A stretch of DNA of 64,000 nt from NCBI RefSeq assembly GCF_004123905.1, contig NZ_MZXW01000008.1, positions 1 through 64,000 of the forward strand, written 5' to 3'. The notes under the pieces were generated by a model. That model saw only the letters and a list, made by a program, of their open reading frames with translations, made no database searches and was not told the DNA's origin. Position 1 is the first letter of the stretch. Each line of letters starts with the position of its first letter. The translations under genes were made by a program, and so were the position numbers. Of the stretch, positions 49,514 through 58,664 are shown piece by piece. Origin of the DNA: Bradyrhizobium betae. GTDB lineage: Bacteria > Pseudomonadota > Alphaproteobacteria > Rhizobiales > Xanthobacteraceae.

Positions 49514-51232
49514 CTAGTGGTGATGGTGCTCGTCCGGCGGGCTGGTCATGACAGTGCCGGTGGTCGGGTCGAGGAACAGCGCATCGGTCCGGAGATCGTG
49601 GCGATGATCCTGGTCGAAGTCGAACAGATCCATGATCGAGCCGGAGCTCGCATCGAACGAGCCGCCGCCGAGGCGCTGGCCGCGCAGCCAATTGTCCTCG
49701 ATGAACCGCACCACGGAAGCCTGCGAGATGTAGGTGCTGCTCACGTGGTTGGTCCTGGCGTAGGGTGAGACCACGATGAAGGGCACGCGGGTGCCCGGAC
49801 CGCAGCGGCCGTTCACCGGCTTGCCGACCAGACCCTTCGGCGCAGGCTGCTTGTTGGCGCCGAGGCCGCACAGGCCCGGACCGTTGACCTGGTCGGCCGC
49901 CGGATCATACGAGGCGCTCTTCGGCGCGACGTACTGATGGTCGTACCAGCCGTCGGAGTCGTCATAGGTGATGATGACCGCGGTCTCGCGCCATTCCGGC
50001 TGCTTCTGGAGGAAATTGATCAGCTCGACATTGCCGGCCTGCTCGTCGAGCGGATCGGAGTAGCCGGCGTGACCGTCCTGATAAGCGGGCATCTTGATAT
50101 AGGAGACAGCCGGGAAATTGCCGGCCTTCACCGCGGCGTAGAAGTCCTCGATATCGTAATTGTGGTTGGCCGGATCGACCTTGCCGTTGAAGTCATGGGT
50201 ATGGCCGATCGCGCGGACCGAGCTCGGCCGCGCATGGGTCGGGTTGGCGGTCGACTTGTAGTACTGGAACCAGGCGTGATGCGGAATGTAGTCCGCGGTG
50301 GAGGCGCCCACGACACTGGAGAAGGTGCTGCGCGCGCAACCGGTCGTGCCGTTGGCGTTCTTGAGCGTCAGGTCGAAGCCACCCATGAAGCCGCCCCAGC
50401 TGATGTGCTCGGCACTGAGCAGGTCGCCGATGTTCTTGCCGTCCATCAGGATCGTGCTGGTGGTGCTCGAGCAGGCGTCGACACCCGGATCGGTGTCGCC
50501 GATCAGCGTCAGGCCGCCCTGACCATCGGGAACAGTCTGGGTCGAGGTGCCGACGATGTTCTGCGCGCCGTTGGTCTGGCCGGAGATCACTTCAAGCATG
50601 CCCGGCGTCGACGGACCAAAGGTGTCGGTCCAGGCATTGTCGCTCATGGCGAAGTGCTGGGCGTAATTCCAGAAGGCGGTGGTGGTGTTGCCGTCGAAAT
50701 AACCCATCACCTGCCCGTTGGTGCCGAACGCGCCGGCGCCGCCGGCAGTGCCGCGGCCGGTGAATTTCGGGAACAGGTCTTCCTTGCCGTTGTCCACGGC
50801 CTGCTGCTCGGGCGTGTAGGCGTGATTCTGCGAACGCGTGTTGGCCTGGGTGCGGTCGAGGCGGAACGGGTCGGTCGCGCCGGTGCCGTTGGCCGGATTG
50901 GTGTTCGGATTATTCACCAGCAGATTGGCATTGGCGAGGTTGTTGACCCTCGGCGTATGCGGCTTCGGCACGAACGGGATCGAGCCGGACGGATTGGCCG
51001 CGTTCGGATAGGTCGCGAAGTAATGGTCGAACGAACGGTTCTCATTGAAGATGATCACGAGATGCTTGATCGGCGTCTCGGTGTGGATGTTGTGCGGATG
51101 ACGGTGATGATCGTCCTGATCATGCCCGTGATCGCGGTCGCGGCCGAAATCGTCCGCGAGGACGGGAAGCGTGCACGCGAGTGCGCTCGCGGCGGCGAAA
51201 ATCGCCACCGTCGTCAATAGCCTGGATTTCAT
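49514..51232 (-). CDS. Secreted phosphoesterase (phospholipase C/acid phosphatase family)
   Basis: A 572-aa exported enzyme of the PF04185 phosphoesterase family. Signal peptide (about 1-26), then a His/Asp-rich stretch (DRDHGHDQDDHHRHPHNIH). The catalytic start is HLVIIFNENRSFDHYF, and DSDGWYDHQYV plus PFIVVSPYARTNHVS contain further conserved metal-binding residues. The C-terminus ends in DEHHHH. Family members hydrolyse phospholipids or phosphomonoesters. The substrate is unknown. First gene of the operon with the diheme peroxidase. Confidence 0.88.
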   Translation of the reverse strand: MKSRLLTTVAIFAAASALACTLPVLADDFGRDRDHGHDQDDHHRHPHNIHTETPIKHLVIIFNENRSFDHYFATYPNAANPSGSIPFVPKPHTPRVNNLANANLLVNNPNTNPANGTGATDPFRLDRTQANTRSQNHAYTPEQQAVDNGKEDLFPKFTGRGTAGGAGAFGTNGQVMGYFDGNTTTAFWNYAQHFAMSDNAWTDTFGPSTPGMLEVISGQTNGAQNIVGTSTQTVPDGQGGLTLIGDTDPGVDACSSTTSTILMDGKNIGDLLSAEHISWGGFMGGFDLTLKNANGTTGCARSTFSSVVGASTADYIPHHAWFQYYKSTANPTHARPSSVRAIGHTHDFNGKVDPANHNYDIEDFYAAVKAGNFPAVSYIKMPAYQDGHAGYSDPLDEQAGNVELINFLQKQPEWRETAVIITYDDSDGWYDHQYVAPKSASYDPAADQVNGPGLCGLGANKQPAPKGLVGKPVNGRCGPGTRVPFIVVSPYARTNHVSSTYISQASVVRFIEDNWLRGQRLGGGSFDASSGSIMDLFDFDQDHRHDLRTDALFLDPTTGTVMTSPPDEHHHH

Positions 51233-51264
51233 TTTTTGACGCCCCGGAAAGTAAGGATGTTACG

Positions 51265-51281
51265 ATCAGAAATATTCTAAA
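51265..51281. promoter_or_regulatory. Irr-box (ICE)-like site upstream of phosphoesterase operon
   Basis: ATCAGAA-ATA-TTCTAAA matches 12 of 14 fixed positions of TTTAGAA-N3-TTCTAAA, including the full right half. It lies about 33 bp upstream of the phosphoesterase start. Control by Irr would tie a phosphoesterase and a heme enzyme to iron or heme status. Confidence 0.5.
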
Positions 51282-51490
51282 CACCGCCGGTGACAGAGCT
51301 GTGTCAGTTTGACGCAAGAGACACTTTGCGCAGTTGCCCGGACGAATTTCTTCATGGCAGCGCGCCGCCGAGATTCGCGTTCCCGGCTTTATTCCCCCGG
51401 CCGGCGCAAATATGATCCCCGCTGCATTGTTGCGAAATCCGCAGGGTTGCATTTAGCTAGCCGGAACAAAAGACAACCTGCGGGGGAAAC

Positions 51491-52666
51491 ATGACAGCCT
51501 TTCGTCGCACGCGCTCATGGCGCGCAGCCTCAGTCCTGGTCGCAACCTCCTTGGCTGGCCTTGCAAATTTCGCCGCGCAGGCTGAGATCGTCGTCACCGC
51601 CAATGACGGCAAGATGGTGCTGGAGAACGGCAACGCGGTGGTGCGCAAGCAGCCGCTGCCGGACACGGTCAGCGTCATCGATCTCACCGACGGTGCGCTA
51701 AAACTTCTCGGCGAGGTGCCGGCGCCTGCCAGCGTCGTCGGGCCGCCGCCGAGCGTGGCGGTCGCGCCGGATGGCGCGTTTGCGCTGGTCACGGGCGCCA
51801 TGAAGATCGATCCGGCGGATCCGACCAAGGCTGTGCCCGACGACAAGCTCTCGGTCATCGACATCAAAGCCAACCCGCCAAAGGTGCTCGCGACGCTTCA
51901 GGCCGGCGCAGGCGCGGCCGGCGTCTCGATCAACCGCGCGGGCACGCTGGCACTGGTTGCGAATCGCAGCGAAGGCACGGTTTCGGTCTTCACGATCAAC
52001 GGGAGCACGCTGACGCCGGCCGGCAAGATCCCGCTCGGTGACGCCAAGTCGGGCCCGAGCCACGCCGTGTTCTCGCGCGACGGCGCGACCGCGCTGGTCA
52101 CCCGCGACGGCGACAGCAAGATCTCGCTTCTCACCGTGGACGGGAGCAAGGTCGAATACGCCAAGCGCGATCTCTCTGCGGGCATCCGCCCCTACGACAT
52201 CGACCTCACCGGCAGCGCCGCGGCGGTCGTCGGCAATGTCGGCGCCAGCAGCGGCGACAGCGACACGATCAGCCTGATCGACATGACCGCAAAGCCGATC
52301 CGCGTCGTCACGACTGTTACCGTCGGACAGACGCCGGAGGCTGTGAAGATGTCGCCGGACGGCAACCATGTGGCGGTCACCGTCATGAACGGCTCGAACA
52401 AGCCACAGGCCTCACCCTTCTTCAACGATTTCGGCCTGCTGAAGGTCTACAGGATTTCCGGCACCGACCTCACGCCGGTGGCGGAAGCGAAGATCGGCCA
52501 TTGGTGCCAGGGCATGGTGTGGTCGAAGGACTCCAAACATGTCGTGGCGCAGTGCATGGTCGAGAACGAGCTGACCGCGTTCTCGTTCGATGGCAAAGCG
52601 CTGACCAAGACGTCCACGCTCAAGATGCAGGTGAGCCCCGCCGGCATTCGCACCGCGGAGCCATGA
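51491..52666 (+). CDS. Secreted YncE-like beta-propeller protein
   Basis: A 391-aa exported seven-bladed propeller of the YncE/lactonase-like type. Signal peptide (about 1-31). Repeats are spaced about 45 residues apart, with blade motifs such as VSVIDLTDGALK, VAVAPDGAFALVTG, KLSVIDIKANPPK, VSINRAGTLALVANRSEGTV and VKMSPDGNHVAVTVMNG. No catalytic residues are obvious, so a binding or structural role is likely. It is divergent from the phosphoesterase operon, sharing the 258-bp promoter region with the ICE-like site. Confidence 0.82.
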   Translation: MTAFRRTRSWRAASVLVATSLAGLANFAAQAEIVVTANDGKMVLENGNAVVRKQPLPDTVSVIDLTDGALKLLGEVPAPASVVGPPPSVAVAPDGAFALVTGAMKIDPADPTKAVPDDKLSVIDIKANPPKVLATLQAGAGAAGVSINRAGTLALVANRSEGTVSVFTINGSTLTPAGKIPLGDAKSGPSHAVFSRDGATALVTRDGDSKISLLTVDGSKVEYAKRDLSAGIRPYDIDLTGSAAAVVGNVGASSGDSDTISLIDMTAKPIRVVTTVTVGQTPEAVKMSPDGNHVAVTVMNGSNKPQASPFFNDFGLLKVYRISGTDLTPVAEAKIGHWCQGMVWSKDSKHVVAQCMVENELTAFSFDGKALTKTSTLKMQVSPAGIRTAEP

Positions 52667-52675
52667 GATCGGAGC

Positions 52676-52698
52676 GCGGCGCAGCGAACCTGCGCCGC
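52676..52698. terminator. Hairpin between convergent genes
   Basis: An 8-bp perfect stem (GCGGCGCA / TGCGCCGC) with a 7-nt loop lies 10 bp after the propeller gene and 6 bp from the binding-protein stop. No U-run follows, so it is a weak terminator candidate for either side. Confidence 0.4.
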
Positions 52699-52703
52699 CT
52701 GCC

Positions 52704-53495
52704 CTACTCGGTGCGGATCGGCGTGTCCTTCAGGCCGTTGTTGTCATAGGCCTTGCGCAAGGTGCCGTTCGTCACCGCCTCGGTCATGAATTTTGTGACA
52801 AAGGCAAGCGACTGCTGATGGCCGAGCGGCACGGCAACCGCAGTCACCGTCTTCTTGAACGTCTCGTCCAGCACCTTGGTGCCCGGAATCTTCTGCGTCA
52901 TCTTGTTGAGCTGATCGCGCGACAGTGCGAAGGCATCGACCTCGCCGCTCTTCAGGAGGCCGAAGATCTCGTCATAGGTCTGATAGCCCGTGACGTCAGC
53001 ATTCTTCAGATGCGCAACGGCGCCGCGCATGGTGGTGGTGGCGTTGACGGCCGCGACCTTGATACCGGGCTGGTCGAGCGTGGCGAAATTGGTGACGTTC
53101 GAACCAGCCTTGACGATGTAGGTGGCGTCGGCGACCTCGTAGATCGGGCCGAACATCATTTTGGCCTCGCGCTCGGGATCCTTCGGGAGCCAGGTGACAT
53201 CCCAGGTGCCTTTGCCGGCTGCGTCGGTGATCTGCCCGGAATTCTGGTGCACGATATACTCGACGGGCACGCGGAGCTGCGCGGCCATCTCGCTGCCGAG
53301 ATCGACCGGCACGCCGGCATAGCCGGCCTCCGTCTTCGTCGACCAGAACGCCCCGCCCGCCGGGCTGATTGCAATCGCGACCCGCAGCTTGCCGGTCGGT
53401 GCGATCTCGTCCTTCAAGCCATCGGCTAGCGCGGGCATGGCGAGGGCCGCTGCGAGAACGAGGCCGGCAAGAGCCGAGTGGAGGGACGTTGGCAT
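52704..53495 (-). CDS. Amino-acid-type ABC substrate-binding protein (orphan)
   Basis: A 263-aa periplasmic binding protein (SBP_bac_3). Signal peptide (about 1-24, ALAMPALA). The mature part opens GKLRVAIAISPAGGAFWSTK and includes GTWDVTWLPKDPERE and DAFALSRDQLNKMTQKIPG. The segment WLPKDPEREAKMMFGP is typical of a rhizobial subgroup of amino-acid binding proteins. No permease or ATPase gene is next to it. It is divergent from the RND genes. Confidence 0.85.
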   Translation of the reverse strand: MPTSLHSALAGLVLAAALAMPALADGLKDEIAPTGKLRVAIAISPAGGAFWSTKTEAGYAGVPVDLGSEMAAQLRVPVEYIVHQNSGQITDAAGKGTWDVTWLPKDPEREAKMMFGPIYEVADATYIVKAGSNVTNFATLDQPGIKVAAVNATTTMRGAVAHLKNADVTGYQTYDEIFGLLKSGEVDAFALSRDQLNKMTQKIPGTKVLDETFKKTVTAVAVPLGHQQSLAFVTKFMTEAVTNGTLRKAYDNNGLKDTPIRTE

Positions 53496-53740
53496 GTCAT
53501 GTTCTCCTCACCTTTTCTTCTTCAGACCGCTTCGCTTCCGTCACGCGTCTTTGACACAATTCTGGTCGATCGTGCGACCGATGAAAAGCGGTTTGTCATG
53601 ACCAACCTCCCAGAGGCCACGCCGCTGTTTGCAGTGCAAGGACCGGTGACTGCCACGCGACTGCCATGGCTATGGTGTTCCACGGCCGGGCATTTGTTGC
53701 TAGCCTGCCGCACCGACAGACCGCAATCGGGGGCCATCGA

Positions 53741-54934
53741 ATGACCTGCGCGAATCCCGCATCTCTCGCACATCGCAATGGAGAGTGGAGACAGATCGGG
53801 CGAGCGCTGACCGCCTTGGCGGCCGTGGCCGTCCTCGCGGGCTGCGAGGACAAGAACACCTTCGTGGCCCCGCCGCCGCCCAAGGTGGACGTCGCGACGC
53901 CGGTGCAGCGGCCGGTGACGCGCTATGTCGAGGCCACCGGCAACACCGCGCCGATCAAGAATGTCGACCTGGTCGCGCGCGTGCAGGGTTTTCTGCAATC
54001 GATCGACTATCAGGATGGCACCTTCGTCAAGCAGGGCACCCAGCTGTTCACGATCGAGCCCGAGACCTACAAGCTGAAGCTCGAGCAGGCGCAGGCAGCC
54101 GAGGTCGGCGCGCAGGCCTCGCTCAAGCAGGCGGAAGCCGACTTCAAGCGACAGGTCGAGCTGGTGCAGCGCCAGGCGGTGTCGCAGGCCACCCTCGATA
54201 CCTCGACATCGACACGCGACAACGCCCAGGCCAATCTTCAGCAGGCGCAGGCCAACACAAGGCTCGCCGAACTCAATTACAGCTATACCAAAGTGAGCGC
54301 GCCGTTCGACGGCATCGTCAGCGCGCATATGGTCTCGATCGGCGAGCTCGTCGGCGTCGCCTCGCCAACCCAGCTCGCAACCATCGTCGCGATGGATCCG
54401 ATCTGGGTGAACTTCACCGTCAACGAGCAGGACGTGCTGCGCATCCGCGCCGAAGCTGCGCGCCGTGGACTCACCGCCGCCGACCTCAAGCAATTCCCGA
54501 TTCAGGTCGGCCTCCAGACCGAGACCGGCTATCCGCATGAAGGCCATCTCGACTATGTCGCGCCCACCATCAACCAGTCGACCGGCACGCTCGCGGTGCG
54601 CGGCCTTGTGCCCAATGACAAGCGGGTGCTGCTGCCCGGCTATTTCGTCCGGGTAAGGGTGCCCTTCGATCAGGACAAGAACGCCCTCCTCGTCCCCGAC
54701 ACCGCGCTCGGCAGCGACCAGGGCGGCCGTTATCTCCTGGTCGTTGGTAAAGACGACATCGTCGAGCAGCGCAAGGTGCAGATCGGTCCCGTCGACAACG
54801 GCCTGCGTGTGATTGAAAGCGGCCTGAAGCCTGATGACCGCGTCGTGACCGCGGGGCTGCTGCGCGTGATCCCGGGCCAGAAGATCGACCCGCAGGTGAC
54901 GAAGATCGAGCAGCCCCAGGCGTCTGCGAAGTAG
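53741..54934 (+). CDS. RND efflux membrane fusion protein (AcrA/MexA type)
   Basis: A 397-aa periplasmic adaptor lipoprotein of an RND efflux pump. The start at 53741 gives MTCANPASLAHRNG; a lipobox LAVLAGC (with lipidated Cys near 36) predicts outer-leaflet anchoring in the inner membrane. Barrel-sandwich, alpha-hairpin (QAQAAEVGAQASLKQAEADF with heptads) and beta-barrel parts are in the usual order, and VDLVARVQGFLQSIDYQDGT is the hallmark lipoyl motif. The permease gene follows 12 bp downstream. No TolC-like gene is in the window. Confidence 0.92.
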   Translation: MTCANPASLAHRNGEWRQIGRALTALAAVAVLAGCEDKNTFVAPPPPKVDVATPVQRPVTRYVEATGNTAPIKNVDLVARVQGFLQSIDYQDGTFVKQGTQLFTIEPETYKLKLEQAQAAEVGAQASLKQAEADFKRQVELVQRQAVSQATLDTSTSTRDNAQANLQQAQANTRLAELNYSYTKVSAPFDGIVSAHMVSIGELVGVASPTQLATIVAMDPIWVNFTVNEQDVLRIRAEAARRGLTAADLKQFPIQVGLQTETGYPHEGHLDYVAPTINQSTGTLAVRGLVPNDKRVLLPGYFVRVRVPFDQDKNALLVPDTALGSDQGGRYLLVVGKDDIVEQRKVQIGPVDNGLRVIESGLKPDDRVVTAGLLRVIPGQKIDPQVTKIEQPQASAK

Positions 54935-54945
54935 GGAGCGGCGCC

Positions 54946-57900
54946 ATGATCTCGAAATTCTTTATCGAGCGGCCGGTCCTCTCGAACGTCATCGCGCTGC
55001 TGATGATCCTGATCGGCGGCGTCGCGCTGTTCAACCTCGCGGTTGCGCAATATCCCGACGTGGTGCCGCCGACGGTGCAGGTCACCACGCGCTATCCCGG
55101 CGCCAGCGCCAAGACCGTGATCGACACGGTCGCCTTGCCGATCGAGCAACAGGTCAACGGCGTCGAGGACATGCTCTACATGCAGTCCTACAGCGCCTCC
55201 GACGGCACTTATACGCTGACCGTGACCTTCAAGATCGGCACCGACCTCAATTTCGCGCAGGTGCTGGTGCAGAACCGCGTCTCCAGCGCGCTGTCGCAAT
55301 TGCCGCAGTCGGTGCAGAACCAGGGCGTCACCGTTCAGAAGAAATCGACCTCGATCCTCTTGTTCGTGACGCTGACCTCGCCGGACTCCCGGTTCGACAG
55401 CCTCTATTTGAGCAACTACGCCACCATCAACATCCGCGACGAGCTTTCACGTTTGCCCGGCGTCGGCAACGTCACCGTGTTCGGCGCCGGCCAGTATTCG
55501 ATGCGCATCTGGCTCGATCCGAACAAGCTCCAGGCCCGCGGGTTGGTGCCGCAGGACGTCATCCAGGCGATCCAGCAGCAGAGCCAGCAGGTCTCCGCCG
55601 GCCAGGTCGGCGCGCCGCCGACGCCGCCGGGCCAGGCGTTCCAGTACACGCTCAACGTCAATGGCCGGCTCGACGACACCAGCCAGTTCGACAACATCAT
55701 CGTCAAATCAGGCACCAGCGGCGACGTCACGCGCGTGCGCGACGTCGGCTCGGTCGAACTGGGCGCGCAGACCTACAGCCAGATCTTCTCGCTGAACAAG
55801 CAGCCCGCCACCGGCATCGGCGTGTTCCAGTCGCCAGGCGCCAATGCGCTCGAGGTCGAGCGGGCCGTCGAGAAGAAGATGGTGGAGCTCGCCAAGCGCT
55901 TCCCCGAGGGCATCAAATACGACACGCCGTTCGACACCACCAAATTCGTCGAGGCCTCGGTGCACGAGGTCTACATGACGCTGATCGAGGCCGGCCTGTT
56001 GGTGCTGGTCGTGATCCTGGTGTTCCTGCAGGACTGGCGCGCGATGCTGGTGCCGGCGACGACCGTGCCCGTCACCATCATCGGCGCCTTCGCGGCGATG
56101 GCGGCGCTCGGCTTCACCATCAACATGTCGACGCTGTTTGCGATCGTGCTCGCGATCGGCATCGTCGTCGACGACGCGATCGTCGTGGTCGAAGGCGCGG
56201 CGCACAATATCGAGCAGGGCATGAACGGCCACGACGCCGCGATCAAGGCGATGGACCAGTTGTTCGCGCCGATCGTCGGCATCACCTTGGTGCTGATCTC
56301 GGTGTTCCTGCCGGCGTCGTTCCTCGCCGGCCTCACCGGGCGCATCTATTCGCAATTCGCGCTGGTGATCGCGGCGACCGCGCTGTTGTCGGCCATCAAC
56401 GCGGCGACCTTGAAGCCGACGCAGTGCGCATTGTGGCTGCGGCCGACGGTGCCGCCGGAGCAGCGCAACTTCTTCTATCGCGGCTTCAACAACGTCTATA
56501 ACCGCGTCGAGCGTGGCTATACGCGGCTGATCACCTTCCTGTGCAGGCACGCCACCGTCTCGGTCGCATTCGCGCTGGTGGTGATCGGGCTCAGCGGCTA
56601 CGGCCTGTCGCGGGTGCCGACCGGCTTCCTGCCGATCGAGGATCAAGGCTATCTGATCGCCGCCATCCAGCTGCCCGACGGCGCTTCGCTGGAGCGGACC
56701 CAGACGGTGCTCGACCGGGCCAGCGGGATCATCAAGGAGACGCCGGGCGTTCAGCAGGTCATCACCATCGCCGGCATCTCCGCGCTCGACAGCAGCGCCA
56801 GCCTTGCCAATGCCGGCGTCGCGTACATCATCCTGAAGGACTGGGAGGCGCGCAAAGGCCCCGGCGAGGATTTGCGCTCGCTGGTGTACGGGCTCAACGA
56901 CAAGCTCGCGGTGATCATGGAGGCGCGCACGCTGGTGCTGCCGCCGCCGCCCATTCAAGGCATCGGCAACGCGGCCGGCTTCTCGATGCAGGTCGAGCTC
57001 CGCGACGGCAACAGCGATTTCGCCAAGCTGCAGGCGATTACCGGCGCGATGGTCTCCAACGGCCAGAGTCAGAGCGCGCTCCAGCGCGTGCAGTCCTCGT
57101 TCCGCTCGTCGGTGCCACAGTTCAACGTCGAGATCGACCGCATCAAGACCCAGACGCTGCACGTCACGACCGATCAAGTGTTCTCGGCGCTGTCGACCTA
57201 TCTCGGCTCGTCCTATGTCAACCAGTTCAACAAGTTCGGCCGCGTGTTCCAGGTCTATACGCAAGCCGATCCCGCCTTCCGCATCACCGAGCGCGACATC
57301 GCCAACATGCAGGTGCGCAACTCGAACGGCGACATGATTCCGATCGGCACCGTCGCCACGATCACGCCGGCCACCGGTCCGTCGCTGATCAGCCTCTACA
57401 ACCTCTATCCGTCCTCGACCATCATCGGCCTGCCGGCGCAGGGCTATTCGTCCGGCCAGTCGCTGACGCTGATGGAGGACATCGCGGCAAAGACGCTGCC
57501 GCCGGGTACCGGCTTCGAATGGACCGCGATGTCCTATCAGGAGAAGGCAGTCAGTAACCAGATCTACTGGGTGTTCGGGCTCGCGATGCTGCTGGTCTAC
57601 ATGGTGCTGGCCGGTCAGTACGAGAGCTGGTACGCGCCGATCTCGGTGATCCTCGCGGTGCCGCTGTCGCTGCTCGGACCGATGCTGATCCTCTCCGGCC
57701 TGAAGATCGACAACAACCTCTATTGCCAGATCGGTCTGATCCTCTTGATCGCGCTGTCGGCCAAGAACGCGATCCTGATCGTCGAGGTCGGGCTCGAGCT
57801 GCACAACCGCGACGGCAAGCCGGTGCTGGAAAGTGCGATCGAGGCGGCGCGCGCCCGCTTCCGCCCGATCCTGATGACGTCGTTCGCCTTCATCCTCGGC

Positions 57901-58095
57901 GTGGTGCCGCTGGTGATCGCGACCGGTGCCGGTGCCAGCGCCCGCAAGTCGATCGGCATCACGGTGTTCTCAGGGATGCTGGCCTCGACCTGCCTCGCGG
58001 TGCTGTTCGTGCCGGCCTTCTTCGTGGTGGTGCAGCGCTTCGAGAACTGGCGGGCGAGGAAGAAGGCGCAAGCGGTGGCGGTGGTGAAGTCCTAG
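54946..58095 (+). CDS. RND efflux permease (AcrB/HAE1 type)
   Basis: A 1049-aa proton-driven multidrug efflux transporter with 12 transmembrane helices and two large periplasmic loops. MISKFFIERPVLSNVIALLM is the standard start; GIVVDDAIVVVEGAAHNIEQ carries the two proton-relay Asp residues in helix 4, and RPILMTSFAFILGVVPLVIA holds the conserved helix-11 region. It is encoded 12 bp after the adaptor gene. Substrates unknown; hydrophobic drugs, solvents or plant phenolics are typical. A C-terminal basic tail (RARKKAQAVAV) ends the protein. Confidence 0.95.
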   Translation: MISKFFIERPVLSNVIALLMILIGGVALFNLAVAQYPDVVPPTVQVTTRYPGASAKTVIDTVALPIEQQVNGVEDMLYMQSYSASDGTYTLTVTFKIGTDLNFAQVLVQNRVSSALSQLPQSVQNQGVTVQKKSTSILLFVTLTSPDSRFDSLYLSNYATINIRDELSRLPGVGNVTVFGAGQYSMRIWLDPNKLQARGLVPQDVIQAIQQQSQQVSAGQVGAPPTPPGQAFQYTLNVNGRLDDTSQFDNIIVKSGTSGDVTRVRDVGSVELGAQTYSQIFSLNKQPATGIGVFQSPGANALEVERAVEKKMVELAKRFPEGIKYDTPFDTTKFVEASVHEVYMTLIEAGLLVLVVILVFLQDWRAMLVPATTVPVTIIGAFAAMAALGFTINMSTLFAIVLAIGIVVDDAIVVVEGAAHNIEQGMNGHDAAIKAMDQLFAPIVGITLVLISVFLPASFLAGLTGRIYSQFALVIAATALLSAINAATLKPTQCALWLRPTVPPEQRNFFYRGFNNVYNRVERGYTRLITFLCRHATVSVAFALVVIGLSGYGLSRVPTGFLPIEDQGYLIAAIQLPDGASLERTQTVLDRASGIIKETPGVQQVITIAGISALDSSASLANAGVAYIILKDWEARKGPGEDLRSLVYGLNDKLAVIMEARTLVLPPPPIQGIGNAAGFSMQVELRDGNSDFAKLQAITGAMVSNGQSQSALQRVQSSFRSSVPQFNVEIDRIKTQTLHVTTDQVFSALSTYLGSSYVNQFNKFGRVFQVYTQADPAFRITERDIANMQVRNSNGDMIPIGTVATITPATGPSLISLYNLYPSSTIIGLPAQGYSSGQSLTLMEDIAAKTLPPGTGFEWTAMSYQEKAVSNQIYWVFGLAMLLVYMVLAGQYESWYAPISVILAVPLSLLGPMLILSGLKIDNNLYCQIGLILLIALSAKNAILIVEVGLELHNRDGKPVLESAIEAARARFRPILMTSFAFILGVVPLVIATGAGASARKSIGITVFSGMLASTCLAVLFVPAFFVVVQRFENWRARKKAQAVAVVKS

Positions 58096-58292
58096 AGGCC
58101 GGTCCGGCAAAAAATCGCGAAACAACCCCATGCACAGTAGGCACCGGGTTGTCGGCATTGAGAATTTTCGCATTTTACGAAATAAACTTGACGCGTCGGG
58201 CAAAACAGGTTCATGATGCCATCGTCGCAGCACGTGCCACCCAAAAGCGCGATGAGTTTGGTTTGAATTGTCTTTGCGCTTTAGTGCCTTGT
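58096..58292. other. Probable dispersed non-coding repeat
   Basis: Downstream of the RND gene lies a stretch with words such as GAAACAACCCCATGCACAGT and GACGCGTCGGGCAAAACAGG, which I recall from intergenic regions of other Bradyrhizobium and relatives, and which has no supported gene. It leads into the serine-recombinase remnant. Confidence 0.4.
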
Positions 58293-58526
58293 TTAGAGCG
58301 CCTCACGAAACTTCGGTGAGAGGGCACGCGAGCAGACAACGGCGGCAGCGTGAACCAGGAAGGCGCGGTCATCGGCGAAGATGCGGCGGACGATCGCCGC
58401 CTCCGCGGCATTGATGGTTCGCTCGCCTCCAGCTAGTTGCCCATCAACGGCGGCTTGGCCGAGCCCGCTGGCCATTTCGCGCTTGGACCTTCTGCCAGTG
58501 ACGCCACACGCCCCTCCGCTCATCAT
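58293..58526 (-). pseudogene. Serine site-specific recombinase, remnant
   Basis: On the minus strand this gives 77 codons, of which GQLAGGERTINAAEAAIVRR followed by IFADD matches a conserved block of the recombinase domain in large serine recombinases (GERxINEAEAAIVRRIF). The catalytic N-terminal resolvase domain is absent, and the C-terminal part becomes unlike the family after that block (SRALSPKFREAL). It is thus a truncated relic of a mobile element, next to the 42-bp operator. Confidence 0.6.
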
Positions 58527-58565
58527 ACCATAAAGGTCTTGGCACCAATACCTAAGGTATTGGCT
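58524..58565. promoter_or_regulatory. 42-bp LysR-type operator, copy 1
   Basis: The element holds the 19-bp perfect palindrome CCAATACCTAAGGTATTGG (58545-58563), with an upstream half-site CATACCATAAAGGTCTTGG. It matches the element at 63216-63257 at 33 of 42 positions without gaps. The first gene of the oxidant cluster starts 99 bp downstream, so this is probably its activator site. Confidence 0.7.
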
Positions 58566-58664
58566 TGATCGCTGTTTGATCAATATCTGATCGGCAGCGA
58601 GAGCAAACGAACTCGCACCGTGAACCCTCCGTTCGGGACACGCCTGAAGAAGTGGAGATGTTTT

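Noticed and set aside
55708-57804. A long minus-strand frame of 698 codons inside the RND permease gene
   Set aside because: It is the opposite-strand shadow of a highly conserved AcrB-type gene, His/Arg/Asp-rich without domains. High G+C makes such shadows common.
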